Assembly: GCA_021208885.1 (NCBI GenBank)
Contig: JAJOJF010000007.1
Location: 1-35,154 of the forward strand
DNA: 35,154 nucleotides
Reading direction: 5' to 3'
Source of the DNA: Burkholderiaceae bacterium
GTDB lineage: Bacteria; Pseudomonadota; Gammaproteobacteria; Burkholderiales; Burkholderiaceae_B
Shown: piece by piece, positions 8,978-17,638 of the stretch
Layout: each line of letters opens with the position of its first letter
How positions within the stretch are numbered: position 1 is the stretch's first letter
Translations under genes and position numbers: made by a program
Notes under the pieces: generated by a model
What the model saw: the letters and a program-made list of their open reading frames with translations, nothing else
Told to the model about the DNA's origin: nothing
The model's database searches: none

Positions 8978-10297
8978 ATGGCTTCCCCCAAAGTTGGTTT
9001 TGTCAGCCTCGGTTGTCCGAAGGCCTTGGTTGATTCCGAGCGCATCCTCACGCAATTGCGTACCGAAGGCTATCAAGTGGTGCCGGATTATGACGGTGCC
9101 GATGTGGTGGTGGTCAATACTTGCGGCTTTATCGATAGCGCAAAAGCGGAATCGCTTGATGCCATTGGCGAAGCCTTGGCGGAAAATGGCCGTGTCATTG
9201 TGACTGGCTGTTTGGGTGTCCAAGAAGACGCCATCCGAGAGATCCATCCAGGGGTGCTCGCCGTGACTGGTCCGCAGCAGTATGAGGCTGTAGTTACCGC
9301 CGTTCATGACGCAGCGCCTCCGCCCAAGGAACATGATCCATTTGTTGACCTTGTACCGCCCCAAGGCATCAAGTTAACGCCGCGGCACTACGCTTATCTG
9401 AAGATCTCCGAGGGTTGCAACCATCGTTGCAGCTTTTGCATTATCCCGTCCATGCGTGGCGACCTGGTCAGCCGTCCCGTGGGTGATGTGCTCGATGAGG
9501 CCGAACGGCTCGTGCGCGCTGGCGTTAAAGAGTTGCTGGTTGTCTCCCAAGACACCAGCGCCTATGGCCTAGACATCAAATATCGGACTGGGTTTTGGCA
9601 AGGCCGCCCAGTCAAATCACGCATGACCGAGATGTGCGAGGCCATGTCTGAGCTTGGTGCCTGGATTCGGCTGCATTACGTTTACCCGTATCCGCACGTC
9701 GATGAGGTCATACCACTCATGGCTCAAGGCAAGATACTGCCTTACCTCGATATTCCGTTTCAGCACGCCAGTCCCAAAGTGTTAAAGCTCATGAAGCGCC
9801 CTGCTTTCGAGGACAAGACGTTGGCGCGCATTTACCGGTGGCGCGAGCAATGTCCGCAACTGACGATTCGTTCCACCTTTATTGTCGGGTTCCCTGGCGA
9901 GACGGAAGAGGATTTCGAGTATCTGTTGAAATGGTTGACTGAAGCCCAGCTAGACCGCGTGGGCTGTTTCCAGTATTCCGCTGTCGAAGGCGCGAGTGCC
10001 AACACGCTGCCAGATCCCGTGCCAGAGGAGGTTAAGCAAGATCGTTGGGATCGGTTCATGGCGCATCAGCAAGCAATTTCAGAAAAACGCCTGGCTCAGA
10101 AAGTCGGACAGGAGATTGATGTGCTGATTGATGAAGTCGATGACGAAGGCATCATTGGTCGTTCAAGCGCTGATGCCCCGGAAATCGACGGTGTGGTGTA
10201 TGTCAGCAGTCAACGGTCGCTAGCGCCGGGCGAGCTCGTGCGGGTTCGCGTGATTGACTCGGATCCTTACGACCTCTGGGCTGAGACGATCGATTAA
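8978..10297 (+). CDS. rimO: Ribosomal protein uS12 methylthiotransferase RimO
   Basis: RimO is a radical-SAM enzyme that adds a methylthio group to the conserved aspartate of ribosomal protein S12. The 439 residues contain the three UPF0004 cluster cysteines: C13 ([12 protein letters not shown]), C49 (NTCGFIDSA) and C78 (VTGCLG). The radical-SAM CxxxCxxC is C147/C151/C154 in [19 protein letters not shown]-terminal TRAM-like domain ends in [17 protein letters not shown]. The LGCPK and FIIP-type motifs favour RimO over MiaB. It is a lone plus-strand gene between two minus-strand genes (rsmB and fmt), so it interrupts the older rsmB-fmt-def order. Confidence 0.95.
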   Translation: MASPKVGFVSLGCPKALVDSERILTQLRTEGYQVVPDYDGADVVVVNTCGFIDSAKAESLDAIGEALAENGRVIVTGCLGVQEDAIREIHPGVLAVTGPQQYEAVVTAVHDAAPPPKEHDPFVDLVPPQGIKLTPRHYAYLKISEGCNHRCSFCIIPSMRGDLVSRPVGDVLDEAERLVRAGVKELLVVSQDTSAYGLDIKYRTGFWQGRPVKSRMTEMCEAMSELGAWIRLHYVYPYPHVDEVIPLMAQGKILPYLDIPFQHASPKVLKLMKRPAFEDKTLARIYRWREQCPQLTIRSTFIVGFPGETEEDFEYLLKWLTEAQLDRVGCFQYSAVEGASANTLPDPVPEEVKQDRWDRFMAHQQAISEKRLAQKVGQEIDVLIDEVDDEGIIGRSSADAPEIDGVVYVSSQRSLAPGELVRVRVIDSDPYDLWAETID

Positions 10298-10353
10298 CCA
10301 GTCAGCGTCAAAGCGGCTTGAATAAGTCGCTTGAGCTGGACTACAGGCTTATT

Positions 10354-11301
10354 TCAATTTGCCGAGCCGCCATAGGACTGCATAAAGATTGAAACCGGTT
10401 GACGTTTCGAACCAGGTCGCTGCAATTCAAGCAACCGCAATGTGCCCTCCACACAGGCCAGGTCGATTCCCCGATTATTTGCCGCCACAACGGTTCCTGG
10501 GCGTTGATCACTCGTGGTGTCAAGGGCTGTGGCGCCCCAAACCTTTACCGGCTCGGTAATGCCAGGCAAGCTGACTGTGGCGCCTGGAAATGGGTTCAAA
10601 GCTCGAATTCGCCGAGCCAGCGCTGGCGCCGGCAAACTGAAATCCAGTACCCCTTCAGCTTTTTCGATCTTATGAGCATACGTGATGCCCTCTTCAGGCT
10701 GCGGTACGGCCACCAAGTTGCCCCGCTCGAGTGCGGCGAGTGCTTGCACGATCATTTTGGCGCCCAGGCCTGAGAGTTTGTCATGCAGGGTTTGAGCATT
10801 ATCGCCATCGTCAATCGCAATGGCCTCGGTCATTAGCATGGCACCAGTGTCCAAGCCTTCGTCCATTTGCATGATGGTGATCCCAGTCTGGGCGTCACCC
10901 GCTTCAATTGCACGTTGAATGGGGGCGGCCCCACGCCAGCGTGGCAGCAGGCTCGCGTGAATGTTCAGGCAGCCCCGTTTTGGTAGGTCGAGCACCCACT
11001 TGGGCAAAATCAATCCGTAAGCTGCCACGATGAGCACATCAAGATTTAGTGTATCGAGCGTTGATTTGGCGAGGGCCGCTTCTTCGGGATAACGCCCATC
11101 GAGTCTGAGGCTTCGCGGCTGCAATACCGGGATGTGGTGTTCGTTAGCCGTTTGTTTGACCGGGCTGGCAGTCAACTTCATGCCGCGCCCCGCAGGACGG
11201 TCAGGTTGAGTTAGTACGACCACAACCTCAAATCCGTTTTTGATGAGGGCTTCAAGCGCGGTTTGTGCGAAGGCAGGTGTACCTGCAAAACCAATTCTCA
11301 T
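10354..11301 (-). CDS. fmt: Methionyl-tRNA formyltransferase
   Basis: Fmt formylates initiator Met-tRNA using 10-formyl-tetrahydrofolate. The 315-residue protein has the N-terminal hydrolase fold starting MRIGFAGTPAFA. The catalytic signature is N113 and H115 in LNIHASLLPRWRGAAPIQ, with D151 in MDEGLDTGAML. A C-terminal OB-like domain begins with RIRALNPFPGA. It lies 5 bases downstream of def on the same strand, the standard def-fmt pair that adds and later removes the formyl group. Confidence 0.97.
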   Translation of the reverse strand: MRIGFAGTPAFAQTALEALIKNGFEVVVVLTQPDRPAGRGMKLTASPVKQTANEHHIPVLQPRSLRLDGRYPEEAALAKSTLDTLNLDVLIVAAYGLILPKWVLDLPKRGCLNIHASLLPRWRGAAPIQRAIEAGDAQTGITIMQMDEGLDTGAMLMTEAIAIDDGDNAQTLHDKLSGLGAKMIVQALAALERGNLVAVPQPEEGITYAHKIEKAEGVLDFSLPAPALARRIRALNPFPGATVSLPGITEPVKVWGATALDTTSDQRPGTVVAANNRGIDLACVEGTLRLLELQRPGSKRQPVSIFMQSYGGSAN

Positions 11302-11306
11302 GAAGA

Positions 11307-11819
11307 TTAGACAGCAGCCGCTTCACGTTTTTGTTTTTGCAACTTGGTCTTGATGCGTGATTGCTTAAGCATCGACAGCTTCTCGACAAACACTTTGCCA
11401 GCCAAATGATCCATCTCGTGCTGTATGCAGACCGCGAGCAAGCCGTCGGCTTCGATCAGCTGCTCTTTGCCGTTTTCATCAAGGGCTTTGACTTTGATTT
11501 GTGCAGCACGCTTGACCGTTTCAAAGATGCCCGGCACGGAAAGGCAACCCTCTTCGTAGGATTGAATCTCATCGCTGCGCCAGACGATTTCCGGGTTAAT
11601 TAGTACCAACAGGCTGTTTTGCTCGTCAGACAGGTCAATAACAATGACACGCTCGTGCACATTGATCTGTGTTGCGGCCAAACCGATCCCTGGCGCGTTA
11701 TACATGGTCTGAGCCATGTCCTTGACGAGCTGTCGAATGCGATCGTCTATCTGCTCCACGGGCTTAGCCACGGTATGCAAGCGGGGATCGGGATAGTGAA
11801 GAATCTCTAAAAGTGCCAT
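11307..11819 (-). CDS. def: Peptide deformylase
   Basis: Peptide deformylase removes the N-terminal formyl group from nascent proteins. At 170 residues it is a type 1 enzyme with all three motifs: GIGLAATQ at residues 44-51, EEGCLS with metal ligand C92, and QHEMDH with ligands H134 and H138 and catalytic E135. It starts the def-fmt operon. The 53 bases before it, up to the stop of the chromate transporter gene on the same strand, leave room for a promoter. Confidence 0.97.
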   Translation of the reverse strand: MALLEILHYPDPRLHTVAKPVEQIDDRIRQLVKDMAQTMYNAPGIGLAATQINVHERVIVIDLSDEQNSLLVLINPEIVWRSDEIQSYEEGCLSVPGIFETVKRAAQIKVKALDENGKEQLIEADGLLAVCIQHEMDHLAGKVFVEKLSMLKQSRIKTKLQKQKREAAAV

Positions 11820-11872
11820 TTGGATATTTTAAGACACATTCCTGAAACGGGGATTGAATTTCCATGTTGCTG

Positions 11873-13053
11873 TCATAGACCGATCCAATCAAGCATCAGC
11901 ATTAGAACAGGCAAACCAAAAACCACAACGTGAACGGGGTATTTACGCCACAAAAGCATTGCAGCCCCGATGGCTACAGTAATGGCCGCCGAAGGTGACG
12001 TGATGCTTGTCGTCACGATGGGATCAACCCAAGCGGCAGCGAGCACCCCTACGACAGATGCGTTGATACCCGCCAAGATGCCAAACGCCCAGGGCTTGGC
12101 GGCCACCGAATGCCACCATGGCAAGATGCCGGTGACCAACAGCATGCCCGGCAAAAAATGGCAATTAGCGCTAACATGGCGCCGCCCACGCCTGGCACAC
12201 TCGGGTCGAGCGCACCTAGCCATGCCGCAAAGGTAAACAAGGGTCCTGGCACGGCCTGCGTCAGACTGTAGCCCGCCAGAAAGTCGTCGGCCGAGACAAG
12301 ACCTGCTGTGACTGTCGCGCTTTCGAGCAATGGCAGCATCACATGACCACCGCCAAACACCAGTGCGCCAGCCCGGTAGAAGGCATCAAACATTTGCAGG
12401 CTAGGCATTCCAGCGGTCACCCACGGCAGCATCAGCAGCACGGCGGCCATGAGGATGAGTAGGCTCGCCCCTAAAATAGCCGATGGCGCATGGTTTAAGA
12501 CAATATCAGTGCCAGGCAGCGTCCTTCGGGATGCGCACGCTAAAAATCCAACCACACCCCCGATCAGAATAGCTCCGATCTGGCCAAACCAGCCACCTAG
12601 CGCAAGTGCAATAGCAAAACCAACGACCGACAAAATCCGCGTAACTGTATCGCCGCACAAACTGCCAAACATGCCAATAACTGCTTGGGCCACCACCACG
12701 GCAGCCACGAGTTTCAATCCCGCGATTACCGACATCATCGAGTCGCCTCCAACTTGCAAGCCATAGAGGGCAACCAGCATCAAGGCAATCGCCGACGGCA
12801 GCGTGAAACCAGCCCATGCCAGCACCGCCCCGCCGAAACCGCCGCGATGTAGACCAATCAGGAATCCAAGTTGGCTAGAGGCAGGTCCCGGCAAGGCCTG
12901 GCAGATGGCGAGCCAGCTCGTAAATTGCGCATCACTTAGCCAACGACGTTTGGTGACAAACTCGTCCCGAAAATATCCGATGTGCGCCAACGGTCCTCCA
13001 AACGACGTTAGTCCTAATCGCAGGAACACGCGCAGGATTTCAAGGTAGGGCAT
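11873..13053 (-). pseudogene. chrA: Chromate transporter ChrA, full length but broken by an apparent one-base deletion
   Basis: The 5' part reads as a good ChrA from 13053. It has SFGGPLAHIGYFRDEFV, then ALPGPASSQLGFLIGLHRGG, then a second half with VFGGGHVMLPLLE and QAVPGPLFTFAAWLGAL. After ALIAIF the frame degrades into low-sense residues and stops at 12049. The missing C-terminus continues in the next frame as LPGMLLVTGILPWW through MLMLDWIGL to a stop at 11873. The switch falls on a run of six A on the plus strand (12153-12158). One extra base would restore a roughly 392-residue protein, the normal length for a two-domain ChrA. The cause could be real inactivation, an assembly error, or slippage at the run. 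ChrA exports chromate; local context does not show whether it is functional here. Confidence 0.82.
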
Positions 13054-13085
13054 AAATGTCCTGGTTGACTCAAATCTATTGAATT

Positions 13086-13919
13086 ATGCGAGATGATCGA
13101 GCTTTTTTGATGACAAACCAAGATTTCACCAGCTATCAACAGTCCGTTTTGCAACAACATTTATCTGGCGGCGCGCGACGCAGTGGCGATTCTCCAGCCA
13201 TGGCACAGGTGTTTCGCTGGCTCAGTGAGCCTAGCGCGCATTGCATAACCATTGCTCACCAACAATATCCGGGCGTTTTGCGCACGTTGATAGATCCGCC
13301 ACCTGTGCTTTACGGGCTTGGTGATTGGCAGCTGTTTGACAAGCCTGCTGTGGCCATCGTAGGTGCTCGGCGCTGCACGCCGCGCGCGGCTGCTCACGCC
13401 TGGGGTTTGGCCCGCGAGATTGCCAGACAAGGGTGGTGTGTTGTCAGCGGCCTGGCCAGAGGTATCGACACTGCCGCGCACAAGGGCGCGCTGGCCTCAG
13501 GCGTTGCTGCTAGTACCATTGCCGTGCTTGGCAGCGGTGTTGACGTAACCTACCCCCCGGAAAATGCCGCACTGGCGAATCAAATCGTTGGATCTGGCGG
13601 TTTGTTGATCAGTGAATTTAGGCTAGGCTCTCCGCCGCTGGCCAAGCATTTTCCACAACGCAATCGAATAGTGGCAGCGCTTGGGCGCGCCACCATCGTG
13701 GTACAGGCTCGGATCAGGAGTGGCTCGATGATCACAGCCCGGTTGGCTGGTGAGATGGGACGTGAGGTTCTAGCAGTGCCCGGCGCACCCGGTGACCCGT
13801 TAGCCGAAGGCCCGCATGAATTGATTCGCCAAGGGGCCGCATTGCTTGAAAACGTGGATGATTTGTGGAGTGTGTTCGGACTATGTGCTCAAATGAGTCC
13901 GACAAACGCAACACATTAG
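13086..13919 (+). CDS. dprA: DNA-processing protein DprA (Smf), short form without C-terminal winged helix
   Basis: DprA loads RecA onto incoming single-stranded DNA during natural transformation. The Rossmann-like core is complete: VAIVGARRCTPRA near 95, GWCVVSGLARGIDTAAHKGAL near 120-145, VLGSGVDVTYPPEN, HFPQRNRIVAALGR, RSGSMITARLAGEMGREVLAVPG and the final LIRQGA. The protein is only 277 residues, and the C-terminal DML1-type winged-helix domain of longer DprA proteins is missing, as is most of an N-terminal SAM-like domain. The stop is followed after only 6 bases by the next gene, so the domain is absent, not simply shifted in frame. The start at 13086 lies 32 bases from the divergent chrA start. 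Confidence 0.9.
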   Translation: MRDDRAFLMTNQDFTSYQQSVLQQHLSGGARRSGDSPAMAQVFRWLSEPSAHCITIAHQQYPGVLRTLIDPPPVLYGLGDWQLFDKPAVAIVGARRCTPRAAAHAWGLAREIARQGWCVVSGLARGIDTAAHKGALASGVAASTIAVLGSGVDVTYPPENAALANQIVGSGGLLISEFRLGSPPLAKHFPQRNRIVAALGRATIVVQARIRSGSMITARLAGEMGREVLAVPGAPGDPLAEGPHELIRQGAALLENVDDLWSVFGLCAQMSPTNATH

Positions 13920-13925
13920 CTAATC

Positions 13926-14429
13926 ATGTCAGCTCTAAAATCCAGGCAATTCGCACTATTGGCATGCGCCACCGTTTTTGGCTTATCGTTAGGTAGTATC
14001 GACGCGCTTGCTCAAGCGCAGCAGCCAGAGCCAAAGCCCGATGCCTGCCAAGTGCAAGTTAAGGTCGACGACACGGTGCGCTTTAACCCTGAGCAAATCG
14101 AAGTGCCAACCCTGTGTGAGCAGTTCACGGTGCTGCTCACTCACGTGGGTCGCTTGCCCAAGGTCGCCACACCACGCAATTGGGTATTGACCAAGGCCGA
14201 AGACGCCAACGCCGTGGCTCGCGACGCGGAACTTGCCGGCGCTGTTAACAACTGGATCAAGCCAAATGATGAGCGTGTTTTGGCTGCAAGTTCTGTGATT
14301 GGGCGCGGCGAAACGGTGCGGGTTGATGTCGCGGTGAGAGATTTGATGCCTGACCTTCAATACACCTATCTTTCGACCATCCCGGGGTTTTCACCGGTAT
14401 TGCGTGGGACGCTCACGCTTGTGCCCTAG
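13926..14429 (+). CDS. Azurin-fold periplasmic protein lacking all copper ligands
   Basis: A 167-residue exported protein (signal peptide about 1-30, likely cut after AQA). Its body aligns with azurin from end to end: the disulfide cysteines are C41 and C64, LTHVGRLPK matches the azurin SHPGNLPK loop (H73 for azurin H35), NWVLTKAED follows, and the end is RGTLTLVP. However, every copper ligand is replaced. Azurin G45-H46 is P83-R84, C112 is S150, H117 is F155 and M121 is L159. It should therefore not bind type 1 copper or act as a normal blue copper electron carrier. The gene follows dprA by 6 bases. Its present role is unknown. Confidence 0.88.
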   Translation: MSALKSRQFALLACATVFGLSLGSIDALAQAQQPEPKPDACQVQVKVDDTVRFNPEQIEVPTLCEQFTVLLTHVGRLPKVATPRNWVLTKAEDANAVARDAELAGAVNNWIKPNDERVLAASSVIGRGETVRVDVAVRDLMPDLQYTYLSTIPGFSPVLRGTLTLVP

Positions 14430-14431
14430 GG

Positions 14432-15130
14432 CTAGCGCTTGCCAAATATTGCAGTGCCTACGCGCACTTCGGTTGATCCCTCTTCGATGGCTAGAGCCAT
14501 GTCCCCGCTCATGCCCATGGATAAACGGTCTAACGAGATGCCTTTAATGCCGGCAGCCAGAGCCTGATCGCGACATTGACGCAAAAGCCTGAAACAGTCT
14601 CGAACAGCAATCTCATCATCAGACAGCACCGCCATGGTCATGAGACCCTCGACCTTGAGCGTCGGGAAATTGGTGAGTTCTTTTAGAAACGAAATCAGGT
14701 TTTGAGGCTCAACTCCAGACTTGCTCTCCTCTGGCGAGGTTTTGACTTGCACAAGGACTTTGAGCGTGCGATTTAAAGGTGCTAACCGTTTGTCCAGCGC
14801 TTCGGCCAGAGCGATTCGGTCTAGCGACTGTAGTTCGCTGGCGTACTTGGCGACTTCCTTGGCCTTGTTGGTTTGCACGTGCCCGATCACCACCCATTCG
14901 ATGTCGCAATCAGCAAGCTCTGGTGCCTTTTGTGCAATTTCCTGCAGGCGATTTTCGCCGAACCGCCTAAAGCCGAGTGTCACCATCTTGCGAATGGCTT
15001 GGGCATCAAAGGTCTTGCTGACCGGCAGCAACGTCACCTCTGCCGGGTTGCGCCCGGCACGTGTGCAAGCGTCAGCGATTTGCTGTTGAACCTTGCTGAC
15101 ATTGGATGCGAGTGATTCACGATCTATCAC
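14432..15130 (-). CDS. YggS/PROSC family pyridoxal phosphate homeostasis protein
   Basis: A single-domain fold-type III PLP-binding protein without catalytic activity; family members buffer free PLP and affect amino acid balance. The PLP lysine is in LLPVSKTF, followed by RRFGENRLQEI, WVVIGHVQTNKAKEVA, VKTSPEESKSGV and the phosphate-binding end SMGMSGDMALAIEEGSTEVRVGTAIFG. I place the start at the GTG at 15130 (232 residues), preceded by TTAAGG at a 9-base spacing. This gives the usual family length and avoids overlap with the divergent gene at 15210. In-frame ATG codons at 15175 and 15223 are alternatives. The stop is 2 bases from the azurin-like stop, tail to tail. Confidence 0.9.
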   Translation of the reverse strand: MIDRESLASNVSKVQQQIADACTRAGRNPAEVTLLPVSKTFDAQAIRKMVTLGFRRFGENRLQEIAQKAPELADCDIEWVVIGHVQTNKAKEVAKYASELQSLDRIALAEALDKRLAPLNRTLKVLVQVKTSPEESKSGVEPQNLISFLKELTNFPTLKVEGLMTMAVLSDDEIAVRDCFRLLRQCRDQALAAGIKGISLDRLSMGMSGDMALAIEEGSTEVRVGTAIFGKR

Positions 15131-15209
15131 GATGGGTAGCCTTAAGTATTCACGCAGTTTGATCAAGCGTATCATCGAATAAGACTTCATTGTTTTGTAG
15201 CTGTTTGTT

Positions 15210-16490
15210 ATGGATGCCATCAACCTGGAAATCGATGCTTATCTGCCCGGCCTGGCGGTCGCGTTGGCTATTGGCTTGTTGATTGGCGCTGAACGAGAGT
15301 GGAGCCAGCGCTTTGAAAAAACCGAGCGCGTCATGGCAGGCATCCGTACGTTTGGGTTGTTAGGGCTGCTAGGGGCGTTGGCAGTCGTGTTGACCGATCT
15401 TCTGGGGTCTTACGCCTGGGTTGCTATCTTGTTGGCAGTGGCGATGTTGGTCGTAGCGGGCTATCTTGCCGAAGCTAAAACAACCGGTGACTGGGGTATG
15501 ACCACGGAAGTCGCGATGCTGATTACCTTTGGGCTAGGTTTGCTGGCTGTCTCCGGAAAACCTGTCTTGGCCGCTGCGCTTGGGGTGTTGGTGGCCGGGT
15601 TGCTGAGCTTAAAGCATGTGCTTCACACGCAAGTGCATCGCTTAGAGCCCAAAGAGGTGTCAGGTGCGCTAAAGCTTTTGTTCATCTCGGTGGTGATGCT
15701 GCCGGTGCTGCCCAATCGCACGATGGGCCCGTTGGATATTTTTAATCCCTATGTGGTTTGGTGGATGGTGGTGGCCATTACAGGCTTGGGATTTGTGGCC
15801 TATGTCAGCATCAGAGTGGCGGGGCAACGCAGCGGTGTTCTATTGACATCTTTGCTCGGTGGGCTGGTGTCATCGACTGCCATGACGCTTACCTTGGCGC
15901 GGCTCGCGCAAAAACTGCCTGCTGCCAACACCTTGTCAGCAGGCCTGTTGCTGACATCGGCGCTCATGTTCCCTAGGGTGCTGGTTGTCAGTGGCTTGCT
16001 TGCACCGATGCTAGTCCCGGCTTTGCTTGGTCCAATGTTGGTGGCCACGGCCATTTATCTGTTTGGCGCCGTCTTATTGACCTGGCGTGCCGGCCGTTCA
16101 ACCGCTGCCCGCCATCAGGAACTCGACACGAACCTGCAAAACCCGTTTGAAATTGGTTCAGCGTTGCGTTTCACCGTTCTACTAGTAGCCATTATGTTTG
16201 CCGTTGAGCTAGCTAGGCGCTATCTGGGAGACTCTGGTGTTTGGGTCATGGCAGCGATTTCAGGTGCAGCCGATGTTGATGCCATCACGCTGTCACTGGC
16301 GCGTTTGGTCGGCACTGACATCACAGCCGCGCTGGCTAGCCAAGGGATTTTGATAGCAGCAGTCTCGAACAGTTTGCTGAAGCTTGCGCTAGCATGTTCA
16401 ATTGGCGGCAAGGAAATCGCATGGCGTGTGACCCCGTTTGTGGTGGCAGCGATTCTCAGTGTGGCAGCTTTGATGGCATTAACCAATTAG
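15210..16490 (+). CDS. MgtC/SapB and DUF4010 domain membrane protein
   Basis: A 426-residue integral membrane protein. The N-terminal third (about 15-140) matches the MgtC/SapB type: LAIGLLIGAEREW, then GIRTFGLLGLLGAL, and a TEVAMLITFGLG span. The remainder resembles DUF4010, with SLLGGLVSSTAMTLTLARLA near 215 and ISGAADVDAITLSLARL near 350, plus about ten further spans. The acidic ERE at the first span is typical of MgtC domains. This two-domain family is common but its transport or regulatory function is not established. Its 3' end overlaps the selD 3' end by 4 bases in convergent orientation. Confidence 0.88.
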   Translation: MDAINLEIDAYLPGLAVALAIGLLIGAEREWSQRFEKTERVMAGIRTFGLLGLLGALAVVLTDLLGSYAWVAILLAVAMLVVAGYLAEAKTTGDWGMTTEVAMLITFGLGLLAVSGKPVLAAALGVLVAGLLSLKHVLHTQVHRLEPKEVSGALKLLFISVVMLPVLPNRTMGPLDIFNPYVVWWMVVAITGLGFVAYVSIRVAGQRSGVLLTSLLGGLVSSTAMTLTLARLAQKLPAANTLSAGLLLTSALMFPRVLVVSGLLAPMLVPALLGPMLVATAIYLFGAVLLTWRAGRSTAARHQELDTNLQNPFEIGSALRFTVLLVAIMFAVELARRYLGDSGVWVMAAISGAADVDAITLSLARLVGTDITAALASQGILIAAVSNSLLKLALACSIGGKEIAWRVTPFVVAAILSVAALMALTN

Positions 16491-17530
16491 CGAACTTGAA
16501 CCAACCCTTTGCCAGACTTGATGCGACCGATTACCGTTGGGTTTGCGCTGTGCATTTTGAAGCAATCCAACACGGCATCGACGTCATCCGGACTGCAGGC
16601 CACGAGCAGGCCACCGGATGTCTGAGGGTCAGTCAGCAAGTCGCGCCATAATTCATCTTCATGTACCAGCCCTTCAATGGCGCTGCCGTAGGATGCCCAA
16701 TTGCGCTTGGAGGCGCCAGTCACATTTCCGGACTTGGCGAGCTCGAGTACGCCAGGCAAGAGCGGTACCCGATTTGCCTCGATTTCAATGTCGACATTGG
16801 CCGCGCGCGCCATTTCATGCGTGTGGCCAAGCAATCCGAATCCGGTGACGTCGGTCAAGGCATGCACACCAGCAAGCTTAGCTAGGTCGCTTCCAGCGCG
16901 GTTAAGCAAGGTGGTGTTTTTGATCATGGCACGGTAGCCGTGGTCATCAAGCAACCCTTTTTTTAGAGCGGCTGAGTAAACACCAACGCCGATGGGTTTG
17001 CCCAACACCAAGACATCTCCCTCTTTGGCATCGGCGTTGCGTTTGATGTGTTTGGGGTGAGCCAGACCAAGGGCGACTAGCCCGTAAATCGGTTCAACGG
17101 AGTCAATCGAATGACCGCCAGCAACAGGGATGCCAGCAGCTTGGCAGACGTCACGGCCACCACGCAAAACTTCCCGAATAACGCTCGCTGGCAAAACGTT
17201 GATGGGCATCCCGACGATGGCTAATGCCAGAATAGGTGAGCCACCCATGGCATAGACATCAGACAAAGCATTGGTGGCCGCTATGCGCCCAAAATCATAG
17301 GGGTCATCGACCACGGGCATAAAAAAGTCTGTCGTGGCGATCACTGCCTGCTCATCGTTTAAGCGATAGACGGCCGCATCATCGGCCGTCTCTGTGCCAA
17401 CGAGCAGGTCTTTAAATGGTGCTGTAGAGGGTAAATCAGCCAAGAGTTCGCTTAAGACGCCAGGGGCGATTTTGCAGCCACAGCCACCGCCGTGAGCAAG
17501 AGAGGTAAGTTTAGGCGTGTCGGGATTCAT
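16487..17530 (-). CDS. selD: Selenide, water dikinase SelD (cysteine form)
   Basis: SelD makes selenophosphate from selenide and ATP for selenocysteine or 2-selenouridine synthesis. The glycine-rich active site GGGCGCK contains C17, C19 and K20, matching the catalytic Cys17 and Lys20 of E. coli SelD. C17 is TGT, so this is the cysteine and not the selenocysteine form. GGHSIDSVEPIYGLVALG and DVTGFGLLGH motifs follow. The start at 17530 (347 residues) is preferred over an in-frame ATG at 17572 because it gives family length and the usual short lead before the active site. No selA, selB, selC or mnmH lies in the window, so the selenium pathway it serves cannot be told. Confidence 0.93.
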   Translation of the reverse strand: MNPDTPKLTSLAHGGGCGCKIAPGVLSELLADLPSTAPFKDLLVGTETADDAAVYRLNDEQAVIATTDFFMPVVDDPYDFGRIAATNALSDVYAMGGSPILALAIVGMPINVLPASVIREVLRGGRDVCQAAGIPVAGGHSIDSVEPIYGLVALGLAHPKHIKRNADAKEGDVLVLGKPIGVGVYSAALKKGLLDDHGYRAMIKNTTLLNRAGSDLAKLAGVHALTDVTGFGLLGHTHEMARAANVDIEIEANRVPLLPGVLELAKSGNVTGASKRNWASYGSAIEGLVHEDELWRDLLTDPQTSGGLLVACSPDDVDAVLDCFKMHSANPTVIGRIKSGKGLVQVR

Positions 17531-17598
17531 CAAATACTTCCAGCGAGTTTGAGCGGCGATTCTAGCAGCCACTATCTAGCGGTGGCGCCAGACGTTAC

Positions 17599-17617
17599 AT
17601 TAAGCGACAAGCTTAAT
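17599..17617. promoter_or_regulatory. Inverted repeat ATTAAGC-GACAA-GCTTAAT upstream of the flavin reductase gene
   Basis: A perfect 7-base inverted repeat with a 5-base spacer lies 22-40 bases before the ATG at 17639, between divergent selD and the flavin reductase gene. Its size and position suit a repressor or activator operator, but no regulator is nearby and no consensus is recognised. Confidence 0.35.
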
Positions 17618-17638
17618 ACTTAATCACAAACTCTGATC

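Noticed and set aside
8888..9364. 158-codon minus-strand open frame across the rsmB-rimO gap
   Set aside because: It covers the rimO 5' end in antisense and shows no family features; rimO cysteine motifs fix the true frame.
10311..10332. 9-bp stem (one G-T pair) between rimO and fmt stops
   Set aside because: It is well placed for a terminator between convergent genes but has no T-run on either strand, so I do not list it as one.
14432..15223. Long form of the YggS-type protein starting at 15223
   Set aside because: It would overlap the divergent MgtC-type gene start at 15210 and add about 31 residues not seen in the family; the GTG at 15130 fits better.
17479..17481. Possible selenocysteine at the SelD active site
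   Set aside because: The codon for residue 17 is TGT, not TGA, so this is a plain cysteine SelD.
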